Both the position numbers and the translations under genes were made by a program. The notes under the pieces are model-generated. The model worked only from the letters and a program-made list of their open reading frames with translations. It ran no database searches and was not told where the DNA came from. Below, piece by piece: positions 21,033 through 29,382 of a stretch of 64,000 nucleotides of DNA (the first letter of the stretch is position 1; each line of letters begins with the position of its first letter). Source of the DNA: Bacillus tequilensis KCTC 13622. GTDB lineage: Bacteria; Bacillota; Bacilli; Bacillales; Bacillaceae. Location: the NCBI RefSeq assembly GCF_000507145.1, contig NZ_AYTO01000036.1, forward strand, positions 124,001 to 188,000, in the 5' to 3' direction.

Positions 21033-21478
21033 TTCTCTTCCTCCTCTTAACCACATACTCGAAAATGAGAAAACAGCAGAACAGCTTGCCTTCTCAACAA
21101 TCAGAAAATTCAAACTCAAAATTGTTATATAATCTCCAAAATTACTTATTTCATCATAATAAATTTCTCTGGAAAATACAATTGTTTTTTTCAGGTAAAC
21201 ACATATATCCAGAGTTTTGAATTGTGAAGTTCAATTACATTCTTTTATATAAATATAATGTAATTGTTTACATTTCGATAAAAAATAAGCTGTTCATCAT
21301 GAACAGCTTGCCTACTTCATAATTTACGCCCGTTTGACCTGTCACAAACTACTCAGTATCTCCTGGGCTACAATTTTCACATTATCCATTTCTGTAAAAA
21401 GTCATCACTCGAGCTGATTGACCGATTTACTATCTGCAGTAGAGTTTATACTTAAACAACAGCAACATCCAAATGAAT
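21033..21478. other. Intergenic junction between core (ybxG) and the rhi island
   Basis: This 446-bp AT-rich stretch has no open frame I would defend. It contains the ybxG upstream region and, at 21279-21310, the terminator of the incoming rhi operon. I find no att-like direct repeat, integrase fragment or IS end here. Confidence 0.6.
21279..21310 (-). terminator. Terminator of the rhi operon
   Basis: The minus strand reads AAGCTGTTC / GAACAGCTT with a 5-base loop, followed by ATTTTTT. It lies about 170 bases below the last gene and explains the 13-gene transcript. Confidence 0.85.
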
Positions 21479-22720
21479 TTATTGATTCATCATATGATCC
21501 TCTTTTACGTGAAGATAATATGTTTGTTTGACTAAAGCTAATAGATGTTGGACTTCATTCTCATTTTCTAAACAAAAATAAAGTCTGGCAAGGTCAAAAC
21601 TTGAACTTTGCTTTTCATCAACAACATCACCTTCTTGGTATAACAATTCAACCTCCATTATGCCAGCAAGTTTTTTCCATTCCTCAATGGGAGTAAATTC
21701 TTTTATTGTTCCGTTTCGGCAAGGCAAGCTAAAGTACCCGACAGTCCCCTCTATTGGATTGACCATGAGATTTGGATCTTTACCTATGGAAGTGTTAAGA
21801 GAACTTTCCCATAAAGAAACATTAAATTTTTTTTCTATCATGCGGCTGATCCCTCCGCCCCCAATGCGCATTGCAATTTCACCGACGATCAATTCACCTG
21901 AAGGAGTTCTGTATATTTCAAGATGCCCGGGACCGTCTGTGATACGAAATGCTTGAGCAACAGACTTCTGAAGTTCTAATATTTCAGCATAAAGCGGATC
22001 ATCTTGACTTAAAATGAATGATCCTTGGATTTTAGCCATTCCTTTTAGCAAAGGCACTGTATATTTTGATACTGATGCAAATAGAATCTCTCCGCCAGCG
22101 TATAAAGTATCGCAATGAAACTCTTCCATTTCGATACATTTTTCAGCAATCATAAGAGAGTTATTCTTCTTTAGTTCACCTAAACCGCCCGATGTTGAAT
22201 ACAGGCTTTCATAATGATGTAAGGAATCGATTATAAAAGTGTTTAGGGCACCCGAACCAAGAGCCGGCTTTACAATTATAGGCCAGCCAAGTTTCTCGCC
22301 TGCTGCAGGGATATCTTCTACCTGACTCAAGCACAAAAAATCTGCAACAGGAATCCCTTCCGTTTTAAGTTTTGTCTTCATCGCCAATTTGTTCGTCATA
22401 TAAAGAGATGTTTCAAATCCAGGACCGGCTATTCCAAAATAAGAGCGAAGAAACCCGCCTGTTAATATACTCTTTTCGGTTGTAGTAACAATATGATCAA
22501 TCGGCCCGGCTTTTAATATATCAAGCATCAAACTCTTCATAACCGTTACATCTGTTATATCATCAACAATGTATACATGATCCGCCCAATGTGAATAAAG
22601 AGGGGCATAACACGATCTCGTAATCACAGATATATTGATCGTATCATTTGTTTCCTTATCCTTTTGAAAAAAATGAATGGGCTCTGGTTTATCGGAATTA
22701 ATGAGTAGAATACGAAGCAT
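21479..22720 (-). CDS. rhiM: ATP-grasp L-amino-acid ligase (RhiM/RizA type)
   Basis: This is a 413-residue ATP-grasp enzyme: N-terminal pre-ATP-grasp domain (LLINSDKPEP), ATP-binding core (KPALGSGALNTF near 175, MEEFHCDTL) and the metal-binding end (IVGEIAMRIGGGG near 290). It should join an amino acid, probably L-Arg, to the phosphonate residue or to a dipeptide. I use ATG 22720, preceded by AAAAGGAG; the longer frame would begin inside the previous gene. RizA, an Arg-preferring ligase from a rhizocticin producer, has this length as I remember it, so RhiM and RizA are probably the same. Confidence 0.85.
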   Translation of the reverse strand: MLRILLINSDKPEPIHFFQKDKETNDTINISVITRSCYAPLYSHWADHVYIVDDITDVTVMKSLMLDILKAGPIDHIVTTTEKSILTGGFLRSYFGIAGPGFETSLYMTNKLAMKTKLKTEGIPVADFLCLSQVEDIPAAGEKLGWPIIVKPALGSGALNTFIIDSLHHYESLYSTSGGLGELKKNNSLMIAEKCIEMEEFHCDTLYAGGEILFASVSKYTVPLLKGMAKIQGSFILSQDDPLYAEILELQKSVAQAFRITDGPGHLEIYRTPSGELIVGEIAMRIGGGGISRMIEKKFNVSLWESSLNTSIGKDPNLMVNPIEGTVGYFSLPCRNGTIKEFTPIEEWKKLAGIMEVELLYQEGDVVDEKQSSSFDLARLYFCLENENEVQHLLALVKQTYYLHVKEDHMMNQ

Positions 22721-22737
22721 CCAGAATAAACTCCTTT

Positions 22738-23385
22738 TCAATACAATATATTGTAAGTAATCTGATTTTCCAATGTATCCAAAAGCATCCAACTAGGGTG
22801 ATCATATTTCATATCGCCTATATTGATCAAATAACGAGATGCAGCGTCTAAAGTGATAGGCTTACCGTTTATAATGCGTTTTCGTTCGTAATAAGGATGA
22901 TTCTCTTTCTCCTGAACTTCAAACAGTACATTTTGATGGTTATGGCCATAAAAAATCCACGGTCTGCCCCAACAATGAATATTGCTGGGCCTCCAATAGT
23001 CTTCTCCCTCCGTCCAGTCAAAAGTATGACCGTGCGTTAATCTGACCATTGGAGTTAAATAAATGTCTAAAGGCATGTGAATCAAAAAGTTATAAAAGTC
23101 TATCGGAATTTCTTTCTCAGGGATCAGACTTAATATCCTCTCCTCTTGATTGCCTTTTATCACTCGTATACCTTTTAACAAATCTATTAATTCCCAATCC
23201 AAATCTAAAACTTGTTCTATGGATTGAAACTGAAAATCTTTTAAATCCTTTTTAGGAACCTTAACTTCAAAAACATCTCCCAAACAAATGATCTCATGTA
23301 TAGAAGAAAAGGTTTGGATATGCTCCAAAACCTTTTCAAGATTATTACGTTTCCCATGTATATCTGTTATGAAGGCATAGCGCAA
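22738..23385 (-). CDS. Metallophosphoesterase in the rhi operon
   Basis: This 215-residue calcineurin-type phosphoesterase shows all five motifs: DIHG (residues 8-11), GDVFE (36), GNQEE (78), GHT (118) and GHNH (147). It lies 15 bases below the glutaredoxin gene and 17 above the terminal ligase. In a phosphonate operon it may remove a phosphate from an intermediate or from a phosphorylated resistance form. By gene order it would be rhiL if the small glutaredoxin is not lettered; I leave the symbol blank. Confidence 0.85.
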   Translation of the reverse strand: MRYAFITDIHGKRNNLEKVLEHIQTFSSIHEIICLGDVFEVKVPKKDLKDFQFQSIEQVLDLDWELIDLLKGIRVIKGNQEERILSLIPEKEIPIDFYNFLIHMPLDIYLTPMVRLTHGHTFDWTEGEDYWRPSNIHCWGRPWIFYGHNHQNVLFEVQEKENHPYYERKRIINGKPITLDAASRYLINIGDMKYDHPSWMLLDTLENQITYNILY

Positions 23386-23400
23386 GAAGCAGGATCCCCC

Positions 23401-23658
23401 TTAACGATTTTGGCCAAACTTTTTTTCTATATAATCCAAGACATGCTGGTTGTACTCCAGTTTGCCTGGAATGACTACATTATCTTCTTCATCAATTAAA
23501 GCGGGTATATAAGGAACACCTGTTTTTTCTATTAATTCTGTCCGCAAAGCCCGATCCTTCGGAAGGTTTACATTGATATACGTTACATTCAGCTCAGTTA
23601 ACTTCTCTCTTACCGGTTTGCAATAAGGACATGGCTCCCTCTGATATAATTTAAACAT
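23401..23658 (-). CDS. Glutaredoxin-like protein
   Basis: This 85-residue thioredoxin-fold protein has the active site CPYC (residues 10-13) and the cis-proline region GVPYIPALI. It overlaps the upstream aminotransferase by 8 bases, so it is translated with it. No redox step is required in the known rhizocticin scheme, so its role is open: protection of an enzyme thiol or an unrecognised step. Bacillus uses bacillithiol rather than glutathione, which makes a dedicated glutaredoxin here notable. Confidence 0.82.
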   Translation of the reverse strand: MFKLYQREPCPYCKPVREKLTELNVTYINVNLPKDRALRTELIEKTGVPYIPALIDEEDNVVIPGKLEYNQHVLDYIEKKFGQNR

Positions 23659-24814
23659 TTTGTATGACCTCCGCTCCTAATGCATCATTCAAAGCAGTCA
23701 TGCTAGTCCCAGGCTGGACCTGATAACCCATTTCTATTAACACCAGCTCTATTATCCCGAATATTCCGAACAAATCGATTTCATCAACGGCTCCAATATG
23801 CCCAATCCTGATCATTTTTCCTTTAAATTCACCTTGGCCGCCTGTTATCGTAAGCCCATATTCTTTATTTAGCTTTTGTAATAATAGAGCTGCGTCAATT
23901 CCCGATGGAGCCAATGCTGCTGTCACTGTATGACTTCTCACATGAGGAGATTGTACAAAAAGGTGAAAACCTAATGCTTCCAATCCTTTTTGCGTTGCTC
24001 TGGCGATACGGGCATGTCGACTCGTCGCATTCGAAAGACCTTCTGCTTTCAATAAATCTAGTGACTTTTTCAATGCTAATAATAAAGATACACCCGGACT
24101 TGAAGGCGCCATAGGATAAAACTTTTTAAATCTTTTAAATGAAAAATAGTAAGTGGAAGGCTGAACATCATTAATCAACTTCCAGGCTTTCGGCGAAATA
24201 GCAACAAAAGCCAGGCCTGGCGGCATCATAAACCCTTTATGAGAGGCTGCTAATACGATGTCTAATCCCCAATCATCCATTGACAGCTCATGAGAAATAA
24301 GGCCGCTTATAGCATCAACAATTACCAGTACATCTGTATCTCTGAACAATGCCCCAATGGCTTTTACATCATTAACTGCTCCCGTTGAGGTTTCACTATA
24401 AACAGCGAGCACTCCCTTTATATTCGGATGCTGCTTATACGCTCTTTCAACATCTTCAATATTCACAGACGTTCCCCAAGGAGAGTTTACGGTGATTACC
24501 TCTAAACCGAAGACTGTACAGATATCTGTAAAACGCTCTCCAAAGTAACCATTAGAGACGACTAAGACTTTATCTCCCCTGTTAAAGGAGTTTGATACAG
24601 CAGCCTCCATCGCTCCCGTACCTGAAGATAACAAAATATAAATATCTTGTTTTGTCAAAAAAAGATCCGGGAGTTCACGATTAATTTCATTAATAATATC
24701 CTCCATTTGCTGAGATCTGTGATGAATCATTTCCTGAGCTCCCGCCAATAAAATGTCCTGCGGAACTTGCGTAGGTCCCGGCGTAGCCATCCGTAACTTC
24801 CTCATCTCAAACAA
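23651..24814 (-). CDS. rhiK: Class V PLP aminotransferase
   Basis: The 387-residue enzyme resembles the serine/alanine-glyoxylate and 2-aminoethylphosphonate-pyruvate transaminases of aminotransferase class V. It has TPGPTQVP at the N-terminus, SSGTGAMEAAV (cofactor phosphate region, about 64), DAISGL (Asp about 166) and the PLP-lysine in AASHKGFMMPPG (about 193). In the pathway it most likely converts the 2-keto-4-hydroxy-5-phosphono acid made by the aldolase into the amino acid. The letter is assigned by gene order from the regulator. Confidence 0.82.
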   Translation of the reverse strand: MFEMRKLRMATPGPTQVPQDILLAGAQEMIHHRSQQMEDIINEINRELPDLFLTKQDIYILLSSGTGAMEAAVSNSFNRGDKVLVVSNGYFGERFTDICTVFGLEVITVNSPWGTSVNIEDVERAYKQHPNIKGVLAVYSETSTGAVNDVKAIGALFRDTDVLVIVDAISGLISHELSMDDWGLDIVLAASHKGFMMPPGLAFVAISPKAWKLINDVQPSTYYFSFKRFKKFYPMAPSSPGVSLLLALKKSLDLLKAEGLSNATSRHARIARATQKGLEALGFHLFVQSPHVRSHTVTAALAPSGIDAALLLQKLNKEYGLTITGGQGEFKGKMIRIGHIGAVDEIDLFGIFGIIELVLIEMGYQVQPGTSMTALNDALGAEVIQNV

Positions 24815-24831
24815 CTCCCCTCATATATTCA

Positions 24832-25230
24832 TTAACGATCTACATAGATTTTTCGTTCTGCTTCCCTTAAGTCAAAATCAAATAATACGATCCTATGGCT
24901 TTCCGAACAAGCCAGCTTATGATTTTTGTATGGAACCATCACACTTGTCCCCATCATTGAAGACCATACATGTGAAAAACCATTCGGATCACCGGTCGTG
25001 TTAAAGTGCTCATATTGTTTATTTTTTGAAGCAATTGACTCTAAACATTGAAGCAAGTCTTGTATGGTGCCTGGTTCATAACGCATGACAGTGAGACCTA
25101 CTGTGCTGCCGGTTACACAAACCTTTGCTACACCTGAAGATGGTTCTAATTGAGATAATGCGTCTGTTACTTGTTCTGTAATATCATAACTTTGATTAAA
25201 GCCTTTTGATTGAATCGTGATTTCAACCAC
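24832..25230 (-). CDS. rhiJ: YjbQ/UPF0047-family protein
   Basis: The 132-residue product has the family pattern: CVTGSTVGLTVMRYEPG, then TTGDPNGFSHVWSSMMGTSVMVPYKN and an acidic end LFDFDLREAERKIYV. Family members are trimeric beta-barrel proteins with a conserved histidine-rich cleft; E. coli YjbQ has reported weak thiamine-phosphate-synthase activity. Some usual residues are changed here (DPNGFSH where DxNGHSH is common). Its role in phosphonate synthesis is unknown. The letter is inferred from order. Confidence 0.75.
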   Translation of the reverse strand: MVEITIQSKGFNQSYDITEQVTDALSQLEPSSGVAKVCVTGSTVGLTVMRYEPGTIQDLLQCLESIASKNKQYEHFNTTGDPNGFSHVWSSMMGTSVMVPYKNHKLACSESHRIVLFDFDLREAERKIYVDR

Positions 25231-25266
25231 TTTATTTTTCTCCTTTATTTTCTATTTTTCGAAAAA

Positions 25267-26355
25267 TTACAGAGCGTATCTCTCACTGAATCCTGAACCT
25301 TCCAAAACACCTGACCCGCTCACTTCAAAAGCAGAAAGCTTTCCCGCAAGCTCAAGACACTGATTTATTTTTCTCTCCAGTTCATTCTGGTGTACAGGGC
25401 GAATAAAATGGTTCCACATGGTATTTCCTTCCGTAAAAATCTTTTCTATATGCGGTACAATCAATTCTTCATGATTACTTACCCGCTTAATTTCACAATC
25501 TGTTGAAGGAAATAAATCAGGATAAATCATAGACTCGACCAAAAATGATTCCCCTCGTTCTGCAAAAGGAATGACCTTCTTAAAAAAAACCGGGTCAATG
25601 GCCATTTTATGTTCAGTTGACCACAGATTTTCTTTTACAGATTCAATTTGATGAGAGAGACCGAAGTATTCGACAAACTCCGGATATTTAGAAAGTGTGC
25701 CGAGTCCCAAATGAGGATAATCCGGCCACCCTGCGGCCCGTAACTTTCCGTCTTCGATCCAAAGGAACGTCTTATCACCGCTTATGAGCTTGTATCCATG
25801 TTTACTCACTAATTCCAGCAATAAAGTTGACTTGCCTTTTCCTTTTGAGCCTATGATGAGGGTTGCTTTGTCATCTTTTAACGCGCTGGTTGCATGCACC
25901 ACTGCCACTCCATGGTTCTCTTCGTTTTTCAATACTAAATCTCTAATGAACTCAATAAAAACCAGTTCATCCTGCTCGGCATTCTGTAACTGTGTAGAAA
26001 TAATGATTTTCTTGTTTTCTCTATCAAATGAGAGAATCGTATCTGTTTTTGTACATTTCACATATTCAATTCCTTCAACAGTTACTCGTTTACAAGGAAT
26101 AGTAAAATACTCAGTCGCACTTTTTCTGATATAAATATCCTCACCGTTATGAAAGTCTATTGCTTGAACTTCTTCTTTATGAGGAGTGATGTACACATCA
26201 ACCAAACGATCTTCTTCATGCCTTCCCCTGTTAATCAAAAAGTGTGTACTGAAGAAATCAAAAACATGGTCTAATGATAATGACCGTTCAATAAAGAAAT
26301 TGATTTTCGAATGTAAATAGGCTAGTGAAACAATATGATATTTATCAGACATCAT
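25267..26355 (-). CDS. rhiI: HprK-like small-molecule kinase
   Basis: This is a 362-residue protein with a C-terminal HPr-kinase-type P-loop (IIGSKGKGKSTLL near residue 172) and downstream LISGDKTFLWI, the Mg/catalytic Asp region of that fold. The N-terminal half is unlike HprK. No HPr-like partner is encoded nearby, so a metabolite substrate is likely. I infer phosphorylation of the 4-hydroxyl of the 2-amino-4-hydroxy-5-phosphono intermediate, producing the leaving group that the threonine-synthase-like RhiB can eliminate. The letter follows gene order. Confidence 0.75.
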   Translation of the reverse strand: MMSDKYHIVSLAYLHSKINFFIERSLSLDHVFDFFSTHFLINRGRHEEDRLVDVYITPHKEEVQAIDFHNGEDIYIRKSATEYFTIPCKRVTVEGIEYVKCTKTDTILSFDRENKKIIISTQLQNAEQDELVFIEFIRDLVLKNEENHGVAVVHATSALKDDKATLIIGSKGKGKSTLLLELVSKHGYKLISGDKTFLWIEDGKLRAAGWPDYPHLGLGTLSKYPEFVEYFGLSHQIESVKENLWSTEHKMAIDPVFFKKVIPFAERGESFLVESMIYPDLFPSTDCEIKRVSNHEELIVPHIEKIFTEGNTMWNHFIRPVHQNELERKINQCLELAGKLSAFEVSGSGVLEGSGFSERYAL

Positions 26356-26378
26356 TCTAAAATTACTCCCATCGTATT

Positions 26379-27269
26379 TTATTTGATCGTACTGATGACA
26401 GAAGCGCCGGAGTTATACATATCTTCCTGTTTTCTCATGTCATACATGCCTTGAAGTTCGAAAACAGTTTTCATAGGCACAATGTGATCTTCTACACCAG
26501 CAGTATTTCCATCAAGAAGAATCTGAGAAAATGTCTCCTGCATTGCCTTAATAGAGCTTCTAAGACCGTGGTTGGCATAAATGACCATGTCGATGCCTAA
26601 TGGTTTCATTTCTTCCACAGTTATATGCGGGTATGTCGTAGGTACAATCACGATAGGTACCGCTCCAGTAAACTGTTTGACGAATTCTTTAATTTCGTTT
26701 GGCTGGTTTTCTTTTGAATGGATCAGAATGGCATCAGCTCCTGCTGCCTCATAAGCATAGGCTCTTTTTAATGCTTCCTCTAATCCTTGGCCCGCAATTA
26801 AAGCTTCTACTCTAGCAATAACAACAAAATCAGGATTTTTTTGAACATCTTTTGCCGCTCTGATTTTATTTGAGAATTCATCAATAGAAGCTAATTTCTG
26901 CGATCCCTTTACGAAACTGTTTAATTTAGGAAACAACTTATCCTCTATGCAAATACCCGCAATTCCGTTCCTCTCATATTCTTTTACCATACGTATGACA
27001 TTGTTCACACTTCCATAACCAGAATCGCAATCACAAATGATTGGAATCGATGTAGATTCATTCATCCCAATCGCAGCTTGCAGATTTTCTGTCATCGTCA
27101 AAATATTAGCATCAGGAACAGCATAAGATGCCGAAATTTCTAATCCGCTGGCCCATATTGCATCGAATCCGGCTTGTTCAGCAAGTTTAGCGCTTAAACC
27201 GTTATGCGCCCCCATGACTCTCACAACTTGATCGGAATATAGCAACTCACGTAATTTTTTCGTTTTCAT
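26379..27269 (-). CDS. rhiH: Phosphoenolpyruvate mutase
   Basis: PEP mutase makes the C-P bond, rearranging phosphoenolpyruvate to phosphonopyruvate. The 296-residue protein has the diagnostic EDKLFPKLNS (consensus EDKx5NS, about residue 117), which separates true mutases from isocitrate-lyase/methylisocitrate-lyase relatives. It also has WASGLEISAS and the metal-binding CDCDSGYG (about 85). The start overlaps the aldolase stop as ATGA. This gene is the anchor for calling the cluster phosphonate-biosynthetic. Confidence 0.95.
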   Translation of the reverse strand: MKTKKLRELLYSDQVVRVMGAHNGLSAKLAEQAGFDAIWASGLEISASYAVPDANILTMTENLQAAIGMNESTSIPIICDCDSGYGSVNNVIRMVKEYERNGIAGICIEDKLFPKLNSFVKGSQKLASIDEFSNKIRAAKDVQKNPDFVVIARVEALIAGQGLEEALKRAYAYEAAGADAILIHSKENQPNEIKEFVKQFTGAVPIVIVPTTYPHITVEEMKPLGIDMVIYANHGLRSSIKAMQETFSQILLDGNTAGVEDHIVPMKTVFELQGMYDMRKQEDMYNSGASVISTIK

Positions 27270-28276
27270 TTTGCACTCTCCTGTCTAAAATTTTGCTCGA
27301 TAACTGATTCAATGGAAGACATGTCAACTTTTTTAGGTAAGCTTTTTCCGAGTAAGGCTGCTACTTCTAAGGGGTCAAGATTGACTTCTTGGCATTTTCG
27401 AATGACTAAATCATAGTAATAGTAGTGGATATTGCTGATTCCGCTTATAATCTCTGGAGTGGAAATTCTCATTGGTGAAGAAAGAATGGAAGATAGTACA
27501 TATTCAGCTGCAGTTAAAATGGGATCTAGTTTGTATGGGATATCGAACTTGTCCCAATGATGTAATGCACTTACAAATTGTTCTGTTGGAAGGTTTCCCG
27601 CACCTCGAGCCATTCCGCATAATGATGTATCTATAAAGGCCGCCCCCGAATCCATTGCCGCAAGAGCATTTGCAAATGCTAATCCAAGATTGTTATGTCC
27701 GTGAAAACCAACTGAACAATCCGCCTGATCACATGCAGCAGCTACCCTGTTTCTAACACCATCCGGCGTTAAATTTCCGAAAGAATCAGCCATATAAAAC
27801 ACATCTGCACCAAAAACATTCGCTTTTTTCGCTAGCTCAGCCACGTCTTTCTCTTCAATATAACTTGCTGCCATTACATTAAAACTAACGTGAAAGCCTT
27901 GATTTTTTAGGTGTTCAATATACGGTAAAGCATCTTCGGCATTATGAGGATACGAAGCAACGCGAATCCATGGAATCTGCTGCTGATTCAGATTATCCAA
28001 TAGATGAAGCTCACAGACGGATGGGACAACCATCGCCGCTAATTGTGAATGGCTCGTATTCGGCAGCTCGTCTAAAAGTTCAGGTGTACAGTTTGCTAAA
28101 CTCCCGACAGATTTTTCTTTATTGCTCCCCGAACCCCCTACATAACCGATTTCTATTATATTCACATTGGCTTTATCCAAGTTTCTGATAATTTGACCGA
28201 TGTCTTCAGCAGAAAAAAACCAGTTATTGAAATTACCGCCGTCTCGAAGTGTACAATCTATTACTTGCATATTCAT
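27266..28276 (-). CDS. rhiG: Phosphonoacetaldehyde aldolase RhiG
   Basis: This is a 336-residue HMGL-like (homocitrate synthase/4-hydroxy-2-oxovalerate aldolase) TIM barrel. The metal site appears in DCTLRDGGNFNNW (residues 7-19) and FHGHNNLGLAFANA (about 192), and the family MARGAGNLP loop is near 223. In ATCC 6633 the homologue RhiG condenses phosphonoacetaldehyde with oxaloacetate to start the carbon chain of APPA. The start overlaps the decarboxylase stop (ATGA) and the stop overlaps the mutase start, so three enzymes are translationally coupled. Confidence 0.93.
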   Translation of the reverse strand: MNMQVIDCTLRDGGNFNNWFFSAEDIGQIIRNLDKANVNIIEIGYVGGSGSNKEKSVGSLANCTPELLDELPNTSHSQLAAMVVPSVCELHLLDNLNQQQIPWIRVASYPHNAEDALPYIEHLKNQGFHVSFNVMAASYIEEKDVAELAKKANVFGADVFYMADSFGNLTPDGVRNRVAAACDQADCSVGFHGHNNLGLAFANALAAMDSGAAFIDTSLCGMARGAGNLPTEQFVSALHHWDKFDIPYKLDPILTAAEYVLSSILSSPMRISTPEIISGISNIHYYYYDLVIRKCQEVNLDPLEVAALLGKSLPKKVDMSSIESVIEQNFRQESAK

Positions 28277-28833
28277 ACTGACACCTCATTTTCTAAAGTG
28301 ATTTCATGTGTAAAACGCTGAACGATTTCTTGCGGTGTCCAATGCACTCTTTTACCGATTTTTTCACTTCGTGGTTCAACTTTAATATGGATGAGTGCCG
28401 GACCTTCGTTAGGCACATCAAAGCTTTCCTGTTCGGAATTGATTTCAACGGCATACTTATACCCCACCTGTAAAGCTATATCTGTTACATTCACTAGCGG
28501 AACCGTCCTCTGTCCGCCCGTACTTTCATGCATACCGTTATCCAAAACAACATGCATGAAATTTTTAGGCTTTTGATGGCCGATCATCGTAATAATCCCC
28601 ATATTCATTAAAAATGAACCATCTCCGTCCAGCACAACCAGAGGAACATCAGGATACACGGCAGACAATCCTAATCCGACGGGAGCAGCCATCCCCATAG
28701 ACCCAACCATATAAAAATTCTTGGCTCTGTCATGTATATTGTACAAATCACGGCTTATATGACCGCATGTACTAACCAAATATGCTGATGGAAACTGTTT
28801 TAAAACAAGCTGAATTGCGTCATGTTTATTCAA
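28273..28833 (-). CDS. rhiF: Phosphonopyruvate decarboxylase, TPP-binding subunit
   Basis: The 186-residue product is the C-terminal (PP) half of phosphonopyruvate decarboxylase: GDGSFLMNMG (TPP/Mg motif, residues about 71-80) and NGMHESTGGQRT, the signature shared with phosphonopyruvate and sulfopyruvate decarboxylases. It pairs with the PYR-domain gene 11 bases upstream. Together they turn phosphonopyruvate into phosphonoacetaldehyde, pulling the unfavourable mutase reaction forward. The split into two genes recalls ComD/ComE. Confidence 0.9.
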   Translation of the reverse strand: MNKHDAIQLVLKQFPSAYLVSTCGHISRDLYNIHDRAKNFYMVGSMGMAAPVGLGLSAVYPDVPLVVLDGDGSFLMNMGIITMIGHQKPKNFMHVVLDNGMHESTGGQRTVPLVNVTDIALQVGYKYAVEINSEQESFDVPNEGPALIHIKVEPRSEKIGKRVHWTPQEIVQRFTHEITLENEVSV

Positions 28834-28844
28834 ACTGATCCCTC

Positions 28845-29354
28845 CTATATTTCATCTTTAATTAATATCGCAACAGGGCGGTTTGTCTTCTCAATTAAAA
28901 AAAGCGCCTCTACTATCGTGTCTTCAGCATTTTCATAATTAAGCTCTTTGTAAGGGATGTCCACTGAATGTAGTAAATCAGTGAGTTTTTCACCGATTAT
29001 GTCATGTTCAACAGCATCATTACCGTATGCCCCTCTCCAGCTGATGAGCAATAAAATAGGAATGTCATATATGAAGTTAAAAGACGTAAGTACATTTAAG
29101 CAGTACCCTAAGCCTGAATTTTGCATCAGCATCACGCATTTTTTTCCGCCTAGATACATACCGGATGCAACACCTAAAGCTGAATCTTCTCTAATGGAAG
29201 GGATAAACGTAATATTCTGTTTTTCTACAGTTTCATTTGATTCCAGCAGCCTGAAAAAACCTTTTAACAATGAACATGGAACGCCTGTAAAATGTGTATA
29301 GTTGTTTTCTGTAAGTGTACTCAGCATTCTTTCTGCAGTTGAGTTCAAATCCAA
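28845..29354 (-). CDS. rhiE: Phosphonopyruvate decarboxylase, PYR-domain subunit
   Basis: The 169-residue N-terminal half has the family opening FTGVPCSLLKGF (about 18-29), the conserved TPP-activating Glu in SIREDSALGVASG (about 54) and MQNSGLGYCLN (about 76). It cannot act alone; the TPP-binding half is the next gene. I find no sign that the split is a recent frameshift, since the downstream gene has its own AGGAGG ribosome site. Confidence 0.9.
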   Translation of the reverse strand: MDLNSTAERMLSTLTENNYTHFTGVPCSLLKGFFRLLESNETVEKQNITFIPSIREDSALGVASGMYLGGKKCVMLMQNSGLGYCLNVLTSFNFIYDIPILLLISWRGAYGNDAVEHDIIGEKLTDLLHSVDIPYKELNYENAEDTIVEALFLIEKTNRPVAILIKDEI

Positions 29355-29382
29355 TTCTCCCCTTACATGAAATAAGTAATGA

